Source: Azospirillum brasilense
GTDB lineage: Bacteria > Pseudomonadota > Alphaproteobacteria > Azospirillales > Azospirillaceae
Assembly (NCBI RefSeq): GCF_001315015.1
Contig: NZ_CP012914.1
Coordinates: 124,001 to 188,000 of the forward strand
Length of the DNA: 64,000 nt
Reading direction: 5' to 3'
This document shows, in pieces, positions 50,910-60,262 of the stretch. The notes under the pieces were generated by a model that saw nothing but the letters and a program-made list of their open reading frames with translations, did no database searches and was not told the origin of the DNA. Both the position numbers and the translations under genes were made by a program. Numbering within the stretch: position 1 is the first letter of the stretch; each line of letters starts with the position of its first letter.

Positions 50910-51059
50910 GGAAAACCATCCTTCGACTGCAAAAGCGGGTTGCGCTTGGTTGTGGACGCGGGCCAAAGCTCCCGGCGCCGCGCGCGCGGAGTTTTAGGCA
51001 GATGCGGCCATAAGTCAAAGCGCACTTGCGCAGGTGCGGCAAAGGGACGAGCCTTCGCC

Positions 51060-52883
51060 ATGCCCTTCCTCCGTCTCGCGCTGCTCTGTCTCGCCTTGTT
51101 TCCCCTTGCCGCGCGGGCCGAACCACCGCCGGGGCCTTCCCACGCCATCGCCATGCCCGCCATCGCCATGCATGGCGAGCCCGCCTACCCGCCGGGCTTC
51201 GCGCATTTCGCCTACGTCAACCCCGACGCGCCGAAGGGCGGCACCCTGCGCCAGGCGGTGACCGGCGGCTTCGACACGCTGAACCCCCATGTGGTCAAGG
51301 GCGTGCCCGCCCTGGGGCTCGGTTTCGTCTTCGAAACGATGCTGACCCGCTCGTGGGACGAACCCTTCTCGCTCTACGGCCTGCTGGCCGAGAGCCTGGA
51401 GGTGCCGGAGGATCGCAGCGCCGCCGTCTTTCACCTGAACCCCGCCGCGCGCTGGCACGACGGGACGCCGGTGACCGCCGCGGACGTGCTGTTCTCGCTG
51501 GAGGTCCAGCGCGCCCACGGCACGCCGAACCGCCGCCAATTCTACGCCAAGGTGACGAGCGCCGCGGCGCCGGACGAGCGCACCGTCCGCTTCGCCTTCG
51601 CCCCCGGCCCGGACGGACGTTTCGACCGCGAGATGCCGCTGCTGATGGGGCTGATGCCGATCCACGCCAAGGCGTGGTGGGCGGGGCGGGACTTCGCCGC
51701 CACGACGCTCGACCCGCCGCTGGGCAGCGGCCCCTATCGGGTCAAACAGGCGGAGGCCGGACGGCGCATCGTCTACGAGCGGGTGGCCGACTACTGGGGG
51801 CGGGACCTGCCGTCGCGGCGCGGGCTGTTCAACGCCGACACGCTGGACTTTACCTATTACCGCGACGACTCGGTGGCTCTGGAAGCTTTCCTGGCCGGGC
51901 AGGGCGACGTGCGGCGCGAATCCGACCCCGCCAAATGGGCCACCGGCTACGACGGCCCGGCGCTCCGCGCGGGGCGGATCGTGCTGGAGGAACTGCCGCA
52001 CCGCCGCCCGGAGTTCGCCCGCGGCCTGATCTTCAACACCCGCCGCCCGCCGTTCCAAGACATCCGGGTGCGGCAGGCGCTGGGTCTCGCCACCGATTTC
52101 GCCTGGATCGGCAAGACGCTGTTCCACGGCGCGCTGGTCCGCACCGCCAGCTATTACCCGAACTCCGAGTTGGCGGCGGAGGGGGTGCCGGGGCCGGAGG
52201 AACGGTCGGTGCTGGAGCCCTTCCGCGACCGCCTGCCGCCGGAGTTGTTCACCACGCCCTTCACCCTGCCGCATACCGACGGCAGCGGCCCGGCGGGGGC
52301 GCGGGGCAACCTGCGCGAGGCGCTGCGCCTGCTGGCGGAGGCCGGCTGGCGGGTGAGCGGCGGGCGGCTGACCGACGGGGCGGGGCATCCTTTCGCCTTC
52401 GAAATCCTGCTGGGCAACCCGGCGGACGAGCGGGTGGCGCTGGAATACGCCCGTTCGCTGGAGCGGCTGGGCATCGCCGCCACGGTGCGCACGGTGGACA
52501 ACGCGCAGTATCAGGCGCGCCTCGATCATTTCGACTTCGACATGACCCTGCGCTGGTGGGTTTCCAGCCTCTCGCCGGGCAATGAGCAACTTTACTATTA
52601 CGGGTCCGAGGCAGCGGACCAGCCGGGCAGCCGCAACTATCCCGGCATCCGCGACCCGGTGGTGGACGCCATCGCCGCCTCCATCGCCGAGGCGCGGACC
52701 CGCGCCGACCTCGTGGCCCGCGTCCGTGCGCTCGACCGGGTGCTGCTGTGGGGACAATATATGGTGCCGCTGTTCCACAGCCCGGCCGACCGCATGGCCC
52801 GCTGGTCGCGGCTGAAGCACCCGGAGGCGACGCCCCTCTACGGCCCGCTGGTCGAGTCCTGGTGGATCGAGGACGGCGGCTGA
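51060..52883 (+). CDS. family 5 extracellular solute-binding protein (YejA-like)
   Basis: A 607-residue periplasmic binding protein. The signal peptide (residues 1-20, ending AARA) is followed by FAYVNPDAPKGGTLRQAVTG, typical of YejA/oligopeptide-binding proteins. Further blocks are RWHDGTPVTAADVLFSLE and WWVSSLSPGNEQLYYYGS. It should bind peptides or related ligands for an ABC importer. No permease or ATPase gene is adjacent, so it is an orphan. Its last 46 bp overlap the convergent cytidylate-kinase-like gene. Confidence 0.92.
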   Translation: MPFLRLALLCLALFPLAARAEPPPGPSHAIAMPAIAMHGEPAYPPGFAHFAYVNPDAPKGGTLRQAVTGGFDTLNPHVVKGVPALGLGFVFETMLTRSWDEPFSLYGLLAESLEVPEDRSAAVFHLNPAARWHDGTPVTAADVLFSLEVQRAHGTPNRRQFYAKVTSAAAPDERTVRFAFAPGPDGRFDREMPLLMGLMPIHAKAWWAGRDFAATTLDPPLGSGPYRVKQAEAGRRIVYERVADYWGRDLPSRRGLFNADTLDFTYYRDDSVALEAFLAGQGDVRRESDPAKWATGYDGPALRAGRIVLEELPHRRPEFARGLIFNTRRPPFQDIRVRQALGLATDFAWIGKTLFHGALVRTASYYPNSELAAEGVPGPEERSVLEPFRDRLPPELFTTPFTLPHTDGSGPAGARGNLREALRLLAEAGWRVSGGRLTDGAGHPFAFEILLGNPADERVALEYARSLERLGIAATVRTVDNAQYQARLDHFDFDMTLRWWVSSLSPGNEQLYYYGSEAADQPGSRNYPGIRDPVVDAIAASIAEARTRADLVARVRALDRVLLWGQYMVPLFHSPADRMARWSRLKHPEATPLYGPLVESWWIEDGG

Positions 52884-53569
52884 GCCTCCTCATGCCCGCC
52901 ATGGACCCGGTAGGCGTGCAGGATCACATCGACCACGGCGTCCAGATCGGTGAAGCGGTCGGTGTTGACGATCAGGTCGTATTGCAGCGGATCGCTGTTG
53001 GAGACCTTGAAGAACTCCTTGAAATACTTGGTGCGGGCGGCGTTGACCCGCTGCACCTCATGCAGCGCGTCGGCGACCTTGGCGGGATCGCCGCCGGCCA
53101 GCCGCGCGGCGCAGACCTCGTCCGAGCCGACGATGCGGACGCGGAAGCGCGGCGCCCCGCGCAGCAGCAAATGCGCCCCACGCCCGACGATCACCCCGCC
53201 GCGGAAGGCGATGCCGTTGACCACGCGGGTCAGCAGCCGCTGGTACTCGGTCAGCGGGTCGTGCAGCCCCATCAGGCTGGCGTAAAGGAACATCCCCGCC
53301 CGCCCCGGCAGCTTCTCGTCGAGCTGGCGCATCAGCGTCGGGTCGGAGGTGGCCGTCGCCACCACGGCGTCGAGGATTTCCTTGTCGAAGCAGGGCACCC
53401 CCAGCGACCCGCCGAGCTTCGCCGCAATCACCTCGCCGCCGGCCCCGTGCTCGCGGGCGATGGTGACGACGGGGGGCGGGGACTCCAGTGGGCCGGAGCG
53501 GGGCCGGTGCGGCTGGAGCTGGTCGGTTCGGATGTAGGTCAGAAGCGCCTGGAATTCGTCGCGGGCCAT
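52838..53569 (-). CDS. cytidylate kinase-like family protein
   Basis: A 243-residue P-loop protein of the cytidylate-kinase-like family. The nucleotide loop is an unusual VVTIAREHGAGGEVIAAKLG, lacking the canonical GKS/T. RGGVIVGRGAHLLLRG and RIVGSDEVCAARLAG follow. Members are annotated as nucleoside/cytidylate kinases, but substrates are unknown. A strong ribosome binding site (GGAGGGAA) precedes the ATG at 53569. The 3' end overlaps the upstream gene of the opposite strand by 46 bp. Confidence 0.8.
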   Translation of the reverse strand: MARDEFQALLTYIRTDQLQPHRPRSGPLESPPPVVTIAREHGAGGEVIAAKLGGSLGVPCFDKEILDAVVATATSDPTLMRQLDEKLPGRAGMFLYASLMGLHDPLTEYQRLLTRVVNGIAFRGGVIVGRGAHLLLRGAPRFRVRIVGSDEVCAARLAGGDPAKVADALHEVQRVNAARTKYFKEFFKVSNSDPLQYDLIVNTDRFTDLDAVVDVILHAYRVHGGHEEAQPPSSIHQDSTSGP

Positions 53570-53689
53570 GGCTTCCCTCCGCGAACGGTTGCGACGATTC
53601 CAGTGTCCGGCCGGGCGGCGGCGGGGTCAACGACGCCCAAGGGGGAGGGGCACCCCGTCGCACCCCTTCCGCGCTCAGCCAAAATGGAT

Positions 53690-55231
53690 CTACAGCACCT
53701 TCACCGCGATCACCGTCAGCAGGACGACGATGATCCACAGGGCGACGCGCTCGCTGATCCGGCGCTCCACCCAGCGGTCGAGCATGTGCTTGATCGAATG
53801 GGGGTGCAGGCGCAGGCCGCCGTCGGCCAGCTCGGCGGCGGCGCGTTCGGCCTGGTTCACCAGACGGGGCAGGCGGCGCACCGTCGACACCATGGCCTCC
53901 AGATCGTCGAGGATCTGGGCTTCCGGCCCGCGGTTCTCGCGCATCCAGTCCTCGATCAGCGGGCGCGCCAGCTCCCACATGTTGATGTTCGGGTTCAGGA
54001 TACGGCCCACCCCCTCCGCCGTCAGCATGCTCTTCTGAAGCAGGAGGAGCTGCGGCTGGGTCTCCATCTCGAACTGCTCGGTCACCGCGAAGAGCTGGGC
54101 GAGCAGCCGGCCGACGGAGATCTCGCTCAGCGGCTTGTTCTGCAACGGCTCGCCGATGGCGCGGCAGGCCTGGGTGAAGACCTCGATCGACTGGTGGCGG
54201 GGGACGTAGCCCGCCTCGAAATGCACCACGGCGACGCGGCGATAGTCGCCGGTCAGGAAGCCGATGAGCATGTCGGCGAGGTAGGTCCGCGTCGCCCGGT
54301 CCAGCCGGCCCATGATGCCGAAATCGACGGCGGTGATGTTGCCGTCCTGGGTGACGAACAGGTTGCCCGGATGCAGGTCGGCGTGGAAGAAGCCGTCGCG
54401 GAACACCTGGTTGAAGAAGCTGGCCGAGGCCTTGGCCAAAATCTCGTCGCGGTCGTAGCCGGCGGCGTCGAGCCTTTCCGACTCGTCCACCTTGAAGCCG
54501 CGGATGCGCTCCAGCGTCAGGACGCGGCGCGCCGTGCGGTCCCAGTCGATGGCCGGCACGTTGAAGGTGGGGTCGTCCTTGAAGTTGTCGCCCAGCTCCG
54601 ACGCCGCCGCGGCTTCCATCCGCAGTTCCATCTCCAGGCGGGAGGTGCGGGCGAAGGTGTCCACCACCTCGCGCGGGCGCAGCCGCTTCAGCTTGGGCAT
54701 GACCAGGACGGCCAGCTCGGCCAGCCAGTAGAACAGGTCAATGTCCCGCTCGAAGGCGTTCTCGATGCCCGGCCGCAGCACCTTCACCGCGACCTCCCGC
54801 CCCTCGGCGGTGACGGCGAAATGCACCTGCGCGATGGAGGCGGCGGCGACCGGCACCTCGTCGAAGCTGCGGAACAGCGTCCCGATGGGGGCGCCCAGCT
54901 CCTCCTCGACGATGGCGCGGGCCTGGGCGCCGGGGAAGGGCGGCAGCTTGTCCTGAAGCTCGGCCAGATCCAGCGCCATCCGCTCGCCGACGAGGTCGGA
55001 GCGGGTGGACAGCAGCTGCCCCAGCTTGATGTAGGTCGGCCCCAAATCAGCCAGCGCGCGGGCCAGCCGCTGGCCGACGCGGCCCGGCTCCTTGGCGTTG
55101 CCGACCCAGCGCCAGAACAGGGCGAAGCCGGGGGCGGTCTGCGGCAGCGTTTCCGGCAGCGCGTTGTAGCGCGCCAGCGTGCGGCCGATCACGAAGAGGC
55201 GGCCGATGTTTCGGGCGGTCCGGAACAGCAT
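53690..55231 (-). CDS. ubiB: ubiquinone biosynthesis protein UbiB
   Basis: A 513-residue ABC1/UbiB atypical kinase/ATPase. It carries the KxGQ motif (GPTYIKLGQLLSTRSDL), an Ala-rich VAAASIAQVH loop and FHADLHPGNLFV with the catalytic Asp. Two C-terminal hydrophobic helices (about 478-510) anchor it to the membrane. It is required for ubiquinone synthesis, probably by extracting lipid intermediates. The gene starts 4 bp after ubiE, so the two form an operon. Confidence 0.95.
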   Translation of the reverse strand: MLFRTARNIGRLFVIGRTLARYNALPETLPQTAPGFALFWRWVGNAKEPGRVGQRLARALADLGPTYIKLGQLLSTRSDLVGERMALDLAELQDKLPPFPGAQARAIVEEELGAPIGTLFRSFDEVPVAAASIAQVHFAVTAEGREVAVKVLRPGIENAFERDIDLFYWLAELAVLVMPKLKRLRPREVVDTFARTSRLEMELRMEAAAASELGDNFKDDPTFNVPAIDWDRTARRVLTLERIRGFKVDESERLDAAGYDRDEILAKASASFFNQVFRDGFFHADLHPGNLFVTQDGNITAVDFGIMGRLDRATRTYLADMLIGFLTGDYRRVAVVHFEAGYVPRHQSIEVFTQACRAIGEPLQNKPLSEISVGRLLAQLFAVTEQFEMETQPQLLLLQKSMLTAEGVGRILNPNINMWELARPLIEDWMRENRGPEAQILDDLEAMVSTVRRLPRLVNQAERAAAELADGGLRLHPHSIKHMLDRWVERRISERVALWIIVVLLTVIAVKVL

Positions 55232-55235
55232 CCGG

Positions 55236-56045
55236 TCAGATCCGCCAGCCGGAATGGATGGCGGCGATGCCGCCCGTTAGGTTGCGCACGCGCACCGCGC
55301 CGAAGCCCGCGGCCTCGATGCGCTTGACCATGGCCTGCTGCTCGGGGAAGCGGCGGATGCTCTCCGCCAGATAGCGGTAGCTGTCCTCGTCCCCGGCCAC
55401 CATGCGGCCGAGCCGCGGCAGGACCTGGAAGGAATAGACGTCGTAGATCTCGCGCAGGACCGGAAGGACCACGTGGCTGAACTCCAGGCAGAAGAACTTT
55501 CCGCCGGGCTTCAACACGCGGCGCGCCTCGGAAAGCGCGGCGTCGATGCGCGTGACGTTGCGCAGGCCGAACGCAATCGTATAGGCGTCCACCGAACGGG
55601 AGGCGATGGGCAGCCTTTCGGCGTCGCCGACCGTCCAGTTCACGCCGGTCAGCAGGTTGCGGTCGTAGGAACGGTCGCGCCCGACTCGGACCATCGACTC
55701 GGTGATGTCGCAGACCACGGCCCGCCCGCCGCCGCGCTCCAGGAAACGGAAGGCGATGTCGCCGGTGCCGCCCGCCACGTCGAGCAGCGTCATGTCGGCG
55801 CGCGGCGCCACCATCTCCATCAGCGTGTCCTTCCACAGCCGGTGGATGCCGCCCGACATCAGGTCGTTCATCAGGTCGTAGCGTCCGGCCACGCTGTCGA
55901 AGACGGCGCGGACGAGGCCGGACTTGGCGTCGGGGTCGACGGGGCGGTAGCCGAACCAGTTCCCTTCGGCCCCGGCGGACACGCCGGTGGCCTGGGCCGG
56001 AGCTGCGGGCTGGGACGGGGCGGAGGGGGTGCGCGGATCGGTCAT
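55236..56045 (-). CDS. ubiE: ubiquinone/menaquinone C-methyltransferase UbiE
   Basis: A 269-residue SAM-dependent methyltransferase. Motif I reads LDVAGGTGDIAFRF. The MNDLMSGGIHRLWKD block near the start, and GLRNVTRIDAALSEARRVLKPGG, are UbiE signatures. It methylates the benzoquinol ring during ubiquinone synthesis. In-frame ATGs at 56057 and 56045 are both possible and neither has a clear ribosome binding site; I used 56045 (MTDPRTPS). An Ala/Pro-rich N-terminal tail of about 30 residues is unusual but harmless. ubiB follows 4 bp downstream. Confidence 0.95.
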   Translation of the reverse strand: MTDPRTPSAPSQPAAPAQATGVSAGAEGNWFGYRPVDPDAKSGLVRAVFDSVAGRYDLMNDLMSGGIHRLWKDTLMEMVAPRADMTLLDVAGGTGDIAFRFLERGGGRAVVCDITESMVRVGRDRSYDRNLLTGVNWTVGDAERLPIASRSVDAYTIAFGLRNVTRIDAALSEARRVLKPGGKFFCLEFSHVVLPVLREIYDVYSFQVLPRLGRMVAGDEDSYRYLAESIRRFPEQQAMVKRIEAAGFGAVRVRNLTGGIAAIHSGWRI

Positions 56046-56206
56046 GGCGCGCAACATAGCGCGCGGTCTGGGCTTGCGCCAGCCGGGGCGTTGCCGTGAC
56101 GCACCCCCGGCGCGCGGTTTTTGCGGGCTTGACCCCGCGTCCCGGCTTCGCCACCGTGCCTGCCGGTGGACGATGCCAGTGGATGATGGCGGACGGACGG
56201 GGGACC

Positions 56207-58111
56207 ATGGCCACGCTGCAGGAAGCCCTGCTGATCGCCTTCGACCTCCAGCGGGAGGGGCGCTTCGCCGAGGCCGACTCGGTCTACGGGCAGATCCTCG
56301 ACGCCGTTCCCGGCCACCCGCCGGCCCTGCATCTGCGCGGCCTCCTCCTCGCCCAATGCGGGCGGCTGGAGGAAGGCTGCGCGCTGGTCGAGCAGGCCAT
56401 CGCCGCCATCGATGGTCAGGATGGAGGCCAGCCCGACCTGCACGCCAACCACGCCAATCTGCTGGAGGCGCTGGGCCGGTTCGGCGGGGCGGCGGAGGCG
56501 CTGGCCCGCGCCGCCGCCCTCGATCCGGAGCGGGTGGCGCTTCTCAACAATTTCGCGGTGCGCCGGCTGGCCGCCGACGATCCGGCAACGGCGGAGCGGG
56601 CCCTGCGCGCCGCGCTGGACCTTCAACCGGGGCTGGCCGACCCGCGCATAAACCGAGCCCGGGCGCTGGACGCGCTGGGCCGGCCGGAGGCGGCGCTGAC
56701 CCAGCGGCGGATCGCCGCGCTGCTGGCGCCGGACGACGCCGCCCTGCTGGGGGCGCTGGCTCTGCGGCCCAACGCGGGGGAAGGGGAACTGCGCCGCGCC
56801 CTGCGGCTCGACCCGGAGCAGGAGGCGCTGTGGAACCGGCTGGGCGCGTGGCGGAAGGACCGCGGCGCGCTGTCTTCGGCCCGCAGCGCCTACGAGCGTG
56901 GTCTGGCGCTGGACCCCGCCGACGCCGCGCTGTGGAACAACCGGGCCAACGTGCTGAAGGGGCAGGGCGCTCCGGGCGGCGCGCGGGAGGCCTTGCTGCG
57001 GGCGGCGGCGCTCCAGCCGGACTCGGCGGCCATCCGCAACAACCTCGCCGACGCCCACGCGCTCTGCGGCGACCCGGAGGCGGCGTTGGCGGAGGCGGAG
57101 GCAGCGCTCGCCCGCGACCCCGCCCTGGCCGATGCGCGGCTGGCGCGGGCCTCGGCGCTGCTGGCGCTCGGGCGCTTCGCGGTGGGCTGGGACGCCTGGG
57201 AGGACCGCTGGTCCGCCGAACCCTGGTGCCGCACCGCCGGGCGTTTCCCGCAGCCGTGGTGGACCGGCCAGCCGCTGGGCGGCGGGCGGCTGCTCGTCTG
57301 GGGGGAGCAGGGTGTCGGCGATGAACTGATGTTCGCCACGCTGCTCCCTTTGTTGACGCAATCGTCAACAGATAAGACGCAATCATCAACGCCGGCCTTG
57401 GCCGGCTGCCTGCTGGAATGCGACGCCCGGCTGGCGCCGCTGTTCGCCCGCTCGCTGCCGGGGGTCGAGGTGGTGCCGCGCGGCCCGCTGACGGACCCGC
57501 GCCTGTCGGCTCCGGACATCGCTGCGCAGATCCCGTCGGGCAGCCTGCCGCGCCTTCTGCTGCGCGCCGAGGAGGATTTCCGCCGGCTGCGCCCGATCCT
57601 GGCCGCCGACCCGGCGCGGACACCGGCGGTTCAGCGGAGTGGCCGGCGCCCCCTGGTCGGCATCGCCTGGCACACCACCAACCCGAAATGGGGGCGCCTG
57701 CGCAACGTGCCGCTGGCCGATCTGACACGCGCGCTGCACGCCGCGGGCGCCGACATGGTGGTCCTGCAATACGGCGACTGCACGGCGGAGGTGGCCGCCC
57801 TGGCGGCGGAGGGCGTTGCCGTCGCGCTGCCGCCCGGGCTGGACCGTAAGGACGACCTGGACGGGCTGGCCGCGCAGATCGCCGCCACCGACCTCGTCGT
57901 CACCATCGACAACGCCACCGCCCATCTCGCCGGCGCGCTGGGCCATCCGGTCTGGGTCCTGCTGTCCCATGCGCCGGACTGGCGCTGGCTGGTCGGCCGG
58001 GACGACTCGCCCTGGTATCCCTCGGCCCGCCTGTTCCGTCAGCCGGCGGCGGGGGATTGGCGGACGCCGCTGGATGCCGTGACCGGCCGGCTGCGCGCGC
58101 TTTTCCCATAG
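56207..58111 (+). CDS. TPR protein with glycosyltransferase-9-like domain (copy 1)
   Basis: A 634-residue cytoplasmic protein. Residues 1-340 are tetratricopeptide-like helical repeats (such as LNNFAVRRLAADDPATAERAL). From about 345 a heptosyltransferase/GT9-like fold follows, with WGEQGVGDELMFATLLPLL, VGIAWHTTNPKWGRLRNV and VVTIDNATAHLAGALGHPVWVLL. Similar TPR-GT proteins are thought to glycosylate proteins or glycans in Azospirillum-like bacteria; the acceptor is unknown. A 7-residue tandem repeat interrupts the GT part. Its paralogue follows 60 bp downstream. GGGGA before the ATG at 56207 supports the start. Confidence 0.85.
   Translation: MATLQEALLIAFDLQREGRFAEADSVYGQILDAVPGHPPALHLRGLLLAQCGRLEEGCALVEQAIAAIDGQDGGQPDLHANHANLLEALGRFGGAAEALARAAALDPERVALLNNFAVRRLAADDPATAERALRAALDLQPGLADPRINRARALDALGRPEAALTQRRIAALLAPDDAALLGALALRPNAGEGELRRALRLDPEQEALWNRLGAWRKDRGALSSARSAYERGLALDPADAALWNNRANVLKGQGAPGGAREALLRAAALQPDSAAIRNNLADAHALCGDPEAALAEAEAALARDPALADARLARASALLALGRFAVGWDAWEDRWSAEPWCRTAGRFPQPWWTGQPLGGGRLLVWGEQGVGDELMFATLLPLLTQSSTDKTQSSTPALAGCLLECDARLAPLFARSLPGVEVVPRGPLTDPRLSAPDIAAQIPSGSLPRLLLRAEEDFRRLRPILAADPARTPAVQRSGRRPLVGIAWHTTNPKWGRLRNVPLADLTRALHAAGADMVVLQYGDCTAEVAALAAEGVAVALPPGLDRKDDLDGLAAQIAATDLVVTIDNATAHLAGALGHPVWVLLSHAPDWRWLVGRDDSPWYPSARLFRQPAAGDWRTPLDAVTGRLRALFP
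57355..57390 (+). repeat. in-frame 21-bp tandem duplication in the first TPR-glycosyltransferase
   Basis: GACGCAATCGTCAAC (57355-57369) recurs 21 bp later as GACGCAATCATCAAC (57376-57390). It encodes TQSST twice. The stretch is clearly less GC-rich than its surroundings and has no counterpart in the paralogue. TTGACGCAATCGTCAA is itself palindromic at its ends. Confidence 0.7.
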
Positions 58112-58171
58112 CTCTGCTACCCTTCGCGTCCTCACACCCCTTCACTCCCCCCCACGGCCCGGCACGGACAC

Positions 58172-60214
58172 ATGGCGACAATCGCGGAAGCCCTGGCCAT
58201 CGCCTTCGACCACCACGAGTCCGGCCGTCTGGCCGAGGCCGAAATTCTCTATGGCCGCATCCTCGACGCCGATCCCCATCAGGCGACGGCGCTGCATCTG
58301 CTGGGCGTGCTTTACGGCCAGACGGACCGGCCGAAATTGGCGGCGGCGCTGTTCGTGGGGGCCATCGGGCTGGTTCCCGACAATCCGGGCCTGCGCTACG
58401 ACCTCGCCCGCGTCCGGCTGATCCTGGAGGACGGGCATGGGGCGGTGGATGCCCTGCGGCGGACGCTGGCGCTCCAGCCCGACCATGCGGCGGCGGCGTT
58501 CCAGCTCGCCCTGGCCTGCCGCGGCGTCGGGCGGCACGACGAGTCGCTGCTGGTGCTGGAACGGCTCCTGACGCTCCAGCCCGACAGCCTGGAGGCGCGC
58601 TACCTCGCCGACCGGGCGGTGGAGCGGGAGGGGCGGGAGCTTCTTGATGGAGGGAAGGTTGGGCAGGCGGTGGCGCGGCTCACCCGCCCGGTGGCGGAGG
58701 CGGTGGGGGTGCCGCTCCTCTCCACCCACGCCGCCGCGCTTTACCGCGATGGCCGGGTGGAGGAGACCGCACGGCTGTTCCGGGGGCTTCTGGCCGCACG
58801 TCCGGCGGAGGCCCTGGCGCTGTGGAACCTGTCGCTGTGCCGGCTCGATGGGCGCGACGCGGCGGCGGCGGAGCGGTTGGCCCGCCGCGCGCGCGCCCTG
58901 GCCCCGCAGGAGGCGGAGGGCCATGCCAAGCTCGGGCTGGCGCTGACCGCCCTGGGACGGCGGGAGGAGGCGATGACCGCCGGCCGCGCGGCGCTGGTCT
59001 GCGATCCGGCGCACGCGCCGTCCCTGTCCAACCTCGGCGCGCTGACCATCCAGATCGGGGAGGATGCGCAGGCCCTGCGGCTGGCCGAGCGGGCGTTGCG
59101 GCTGGCCCCGGATCTGGGCGAGGCCCAGGTCGTCCGCGGCGATGCCCTGGTGCATCTCGACCGCCCGCGGGACGCGGAGGAGGCCTTCCGCGGCGCCCTG
59201 CGGGTGGCGCCGCAACTGACCGTCGCCCACTGGAATCTGGCCCATCTGCTGCTGCGCCTGGGCGATTACGCCGCCGGCTGGGCGGAGTACGAGTGGCGCT
59301 GGCGGAGCGAGGCCCTGGCCGGGCAGCGCCGCCCCTTCCGCCAGCCGCTCTGGGACGGCACCGATTTGGCGGGGCGGACCATTCTGGTCCATGCGGAGCA
59401 AGGGCTGGGCGACACCATCCAGTTCATCCGCTTCCTGGATCATGTGCTGCAGGCCGCCCCGGCGCGCGTCTATCTGGAGGCGCACGGTCCTCTCCTGCCG
59501 CTGCTGGAGCGCAACACCGATCCGGCGCGGGTGACGGTGATCCCGCGGGCTCCCGACTTTCCGGGCGTGAGCGGCTTGCCCGACACGGACGTCCAGATTC
59601 CGTTGATGAGCCTCGCCGGCCTGTTCTGCCCAAGCCTTGAGGCGATCCCCGCCCGCGTGCCCTATCTCGGCACGCCCGAAGAGTGGTGCGGTCGCTGGGT
59701 CCACCGCCTGCGGGATGCGGACCCGGATGCCCAGCGGCGGGTCGGGCTGCGGGTCGGGCTGGTCTGGGCGGGAAACCCGTCCTTTCACGGCGACGCGCAG
59801 CGCTCGCCCCGGCTGGCCGGGCTGCGGCCGGTGCTGGAGGTGCCGGGCGTGCGCTTCTTCGGGCTTCAGAAAGGGCCGGGGCGGGAGGATCTGGAAGGGG
59901 TGGACATGCCGCCTTCCTTCACCGACCTCGGGCCGGACATCGCCGATTTCGCCGACACCGCGGCGATCATGCGCAACCTCGACCTCGTGATCTCCTCCTG
60001 CACCGGGCCGGCGCATCTGGCCGGGGCGCTGGGGGTGCCGGTGTGGGTCGTGCTGCCGCACTCGCCGGATTGGCGTTGGTTGATGGGGCGGGAGGACAGC
60101 CCCTGGTATCCCACCGCCCGCCTGTTCCGCCAGACCCGGAGGGGCGACTGGTCCGGCCCGGCGGAGGCGGTGGCGCGCGCCTTGCGGGGGCTGGTGGACG
60201 GTTTGGAGGGCTGA
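58172..60214 (+). CDS. TPR protein with glycosyltransferase-9-like domain (copy 2)
   Basis: A 680-residue paralogue of the preceding protein with the same order: TPR repeats (about residues 1-370), then a GT9-like domain with VHAEQGLGDTIQFIRFL, GLVWAGNPSFHGDAQRS and ISSCTGPAHLAGALGVPVWVVL. Both copies end in DSPWYP(S/T)ARLFRQ. The acceptor and sugar are unknown. The catalytic regions differ enough to suggest different substrates. It begins MATIAEALAIAFD at 58172, matching MATLQEALLIAFD of copy 1. mutM follows 48 bp downstream. Confidence 0.86.
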   Translation: MATIAEALAIAFDHHESGRLAEAEILYGRILDADPHQATALHLLGVLYGQTDRPKLAAALFVGAIGLVPDNPGLRYDLARVRLILEDGHGAVDALRRTLALQPDHAAAAFQLALACRGVGRHDESLLVLERLLTLQPDSLEARYLADRAVEREGRELLDGGKVGQAVARLTRPVAEAVGVPLLSTHAAALYRDGRVEETARLFRGLLAARPAEALALWNLSLCRLDGRDAAAAERLARRARALAPQEAEGHAKLGLALTALGRREEAMTAGRAALVCDPAHAPSLSNLGALTIQIGEDAQALRLAERALRLAPDLGEAQVVRGDALVHLDRPRDAEEAFRGALRVAPQLTVAHWNLAHLLLRLGDYAAGWAEYEWRWRSEALAGQRRPFRQPLWDGTDLAGRTILVHAEQGLGDTIQFIRFLDHVLQAAPARVYLEAHGPLLPLLERNTDPARVTVIPRAPDFPGVSGLPDTDVQIPLMSLAGLFCPSLEAIPARVPYLGTPEEWCGRWVHRLRDADPDAQRRVGLRVGLVWAGNPSFHGDAQRSPRLAGLRPVLEVPGVRFFGLQKGPGREDLEGVDMPPSFTDLGPDIADFADTAAIMRNLDLVISSCTGPAHLAGALGVPVWVVLPHSPDWRWLMGREDSPWYPTARLFRQTRRGDWSGPAEAVARALRGLVDGLEG

Positions 60215-60262
60215 AGGCGCCCCTTGCGTCAACCGGCGCTTCCCACCATCCTCCTTGCCATC

